DNA from: Singulisphaera sp. GP187
Lineage (GTDB): Bacteria > Planctomycetota > Planctomycetia > Gemmatales > Gemmataceae
Direction of reading: 5' to 3'
DNA length: 64,000 bases
Assembly (NCBI GenBank): GCA_945861245.1
Contig: CAMAUE010000003.1
Location: 24,462-88,461, forward strand
Part shown: piece by piece, positions 62,752 to 64,000 of the stretch
Position numbering within the stretch: position 1 is the stretch's first letter
How the letters are laid out: each line of letters begins with the position of its first letter
The notes under the pieces: generated by a model
What the model saw: only the letters and a program-made list of their open reading frames with translations
Told to the model about the DNA's origin: nothing
The model's database searches: none
Made by a program: the position numbers and the translations under genes

Positions 62752-63789
62752 TCAAAGCCAGCGCCGCCACCAGAAAACGCCGAGCGAAATCGCACCGCTC
62801 ACGGCCATCATGCCCAGGGTGATCTCGAAGCCGAAGTCATTTTTGGTGTCAGGCAGCAAGCGGTCGAAGTTCATGCCGTAGACGCCCGCGATGAGCGTCA
62901 TCGGCAGAACGATCGTCGAGATCATCGTCAACAGCTTCATGATCTGGTTGAGGTGATTCGCCTGTGCCGACAAGTACATCTGCATGAGATCGCTGGCCAT
63001 TTCGCGTGAGTTCTCGATCAGTTCCGTGAAGCGCACGAGGTGATCGTAGACGTTGCGGTAGTAGACCGTCTCACGAGCGTTGACCAGTTCGAATTCGCCG
63101 CGAGCTAAACGCACCAGCACCTCGCGCTCAGAAATGAGCGTCTTGCGCAACACGATGATCTGCCGCTTGAGCCGAAGCAGAAACAGAAAGAACGATGGCG
63201 CTGGTTTACCGACGATAACCGATTCGAGTTCATCGAGCGAATTTTCAACGCGATCAAGCACGCCGGCGAATTCGTCCACGGTATTGTCAAGGATTAGGTG
63301 GAATACATAGTCCGGTCCACGTTCGATCTGAGCCGCATGGCGGCCCATATAGGCGCGAACCTGATCGATACATTCCAACCGAGCGGCATGATGCGTGATG
63401 AGAATGTCATGCGTCAGCACGGCGCTCAGTTGCGTCAGCGTTTGGTCAGGCGCCGCCGCGTCGAACTGCGATTTCTCGAAGACGTCGATAAATTGCCGCG
63501 TTAACGGATTAACGATCACGAAAAGGTAATCGGGGAACTCCTCGACTTTTGGCAGGTGAGGCAGCGAGTCCGGCTCTCGGCGAAGCCGTGTGATGTCCTC
63601 GATCGTCAGCGTATGGGGATGGAAAAATCCGCCGAAAACCGCTTGCTCTTCGTCCGCCGTCGGCTGATCGAGATCGATCCAGACGACATCGTCTTTTGGA
63701 ATCATGTCGGCGTGCAGTGACGACAACGCCTCGGGTTCGACGTGTTCCAGCGTTTTGTTGGCCTGCTTCCAGTGGAATATCGTGATCAT
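62752..63789 (-). CDS. corA: CorA family magnesium/cobalt transporter
   Basis: ATG 63789 follows GGAG on the minus strand; the 345-residue product has the long N-terminal cytoplasmic domain (TIEDITRLRREPDSLPHLPKV; DYLFVIVNPLTRQF) and two C-terminal membrane helices around the selectivity motif YGMNF (near residue 303). The first helix is MISTIVLPMTLIAGVYGMNF, the second LGMMAVSGAISLGVFWW, with a basic C-terminus. It forms a pentameric Mg2+ channel in the inner membrane. The usual MPEL loop after GMN is LLPDTKND here. Confidence 0.93.
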   Translation of the reverse strand: MITIFHWKQANKTLEHVEPEALSSLHADMIPKDDVVWIDLDQPTADEEQAVFGGFFHPHTLTIEDITRLRREPDSLPHLPKVEEFPDYLFVIVNPLTRQFIDVFEKSQFDAAAPDQTLTQLSAVLTHDILITHHAARLECIDQVRAYMGRHAAQIERGPDYVFHLILDNTVDEFAGVLDRVENSLDELESVIVGKPAPSFFLFLLRLKRQIIVLRKTLISEREVLVRLARGEFELVNARETVYYRNVYDHLVRFTELIENSREMASDLMQMYLSAQANHLNQIMKLLTMISTIVLPMTLIAGVYGMNFDRLLPDTKNDFGFEITLGMMAVSGAISLGVFWWRRWL

Positions 63790-64000
63790 AAGTGCTCCGT
63801 AGCGTTTTGCCTGGCAAGGCAGATCCGCGCTTCGCGTCGCGGCCAAACGATAAATACCAGCAATTCCCGGTGGTGGCGGGCGGGGAAGCCCAATCTTCCT
63901 AATTTATCGAACGGCGACGCAACGGCGTGGTCCAACGTGGGCCAACCGTTGCTTTGCGGAGCCAATAATGGCCGTAATGGACTCCTCCACGCCCGCCAAC
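63790..64000. other. right-edge region, nothing recognised
   Basis: About 210 nt upstream of corA to the window edge. It presumably contains the corA promoter. No coding sequence or repeat could be identified. Confidence 0.5.

Overview
The window comes from a planctomycete, most likely of the Gemmata/Pirellula-type lineages. It carries three Tat-exported DUF1501 proteins, a DUF1549/DUF1553 (PSCyt2/PSD1) protein with a CxxxxCH cytochrome-like motif, TIGR03067 and DUF1573 proteins, a YdjY-like lipoprotein, an ExbB/ExbD-type operon and many large secreted proteins of unknown role. This set is characteristic of Planctomycetota. No phage, complete insertion sequence, rRNA operon or CRISPR array is visible. 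I count 52 protein genes or gene remnants that I would defend, plus one weak 49-codon frame, two tRNA genes, one structured-RNA candidate and a dense set of intergenic palindromic repeats.

Layout. 1-12.9 kb: DUF29 tandem copies, DUF1549/1553 protein, two M14 metallopeptidases on the minus strand, DUF1501 protein 1, a Phd/VapC-like toxin-antitoxin pair, citrate synthase, YdjY-like lipoprotein. 13-21 kb: zinc-ribbon membrane protein, moaC, a structured RNA leader candidate, polyprenyl diphosphate synthase, and a minus-strand operon of one MotA/TolQ/ExbB protein and two ExbD-like partners. 21-31.8 kb: pyrE, double-HhH ComEA-like protein, DUF433/DUF5615 toxin-antitoxin pair (toxin interrupted by an amber codon), DUF1501 protein 2, SelA-like PLP enzyme, 2-hydroxyacid dehydrogenase, class III adenylyl cyclase, SGNH hydrolase. 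31.9-46.4 kb: a 1342-residue TPR protein, glutamate dehydrogenase, SWIM-SNF2 helicase, parvulin-type isomerase, tRNA-Gly, trigger factor, two TIGR03067 proteins, Mn-type superoxide dismutase. 46.5-64 kb: small ORFs, two tandem paralogous secreted proteins, tRNA-Glu, LRR protein, DUF1501 protein 3, WD40 protein, MATE exporter, a 717-residue membrane protein, DUF1573 protein, a polar amino-acid ABC system (fused binding protein-permease plus ATPase), DUF1415 protein and CorA.

The most striking feature is the intergenic repeat population. At least seven families of short inverted repeats occupy gene junctions. Family A (12 copies or fragments) and family B (7) dominate. Every B copy sits within about 25 nt of a stop codon, whereas some A copies lie in divergent promoter regions, so A cannot simply be a terminator. 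Several arms are themselves small hairpins, an architecture like REP/BIME elements, but no RAYT transposase is in the window. One repeat of another type is embedded in frame in a DUF1501 gene.

The genes are mostly housekeeping or standalone functions, and few are coupled. The clear functional units are the ExbB/ExbD operon, the amino-acid ABC transporter, the two toxin-antitoxin modules (both with a lesion affecting the toxin frame) and the tandem M14, TIGR03067 and 47-49 kb paralogue pairs.
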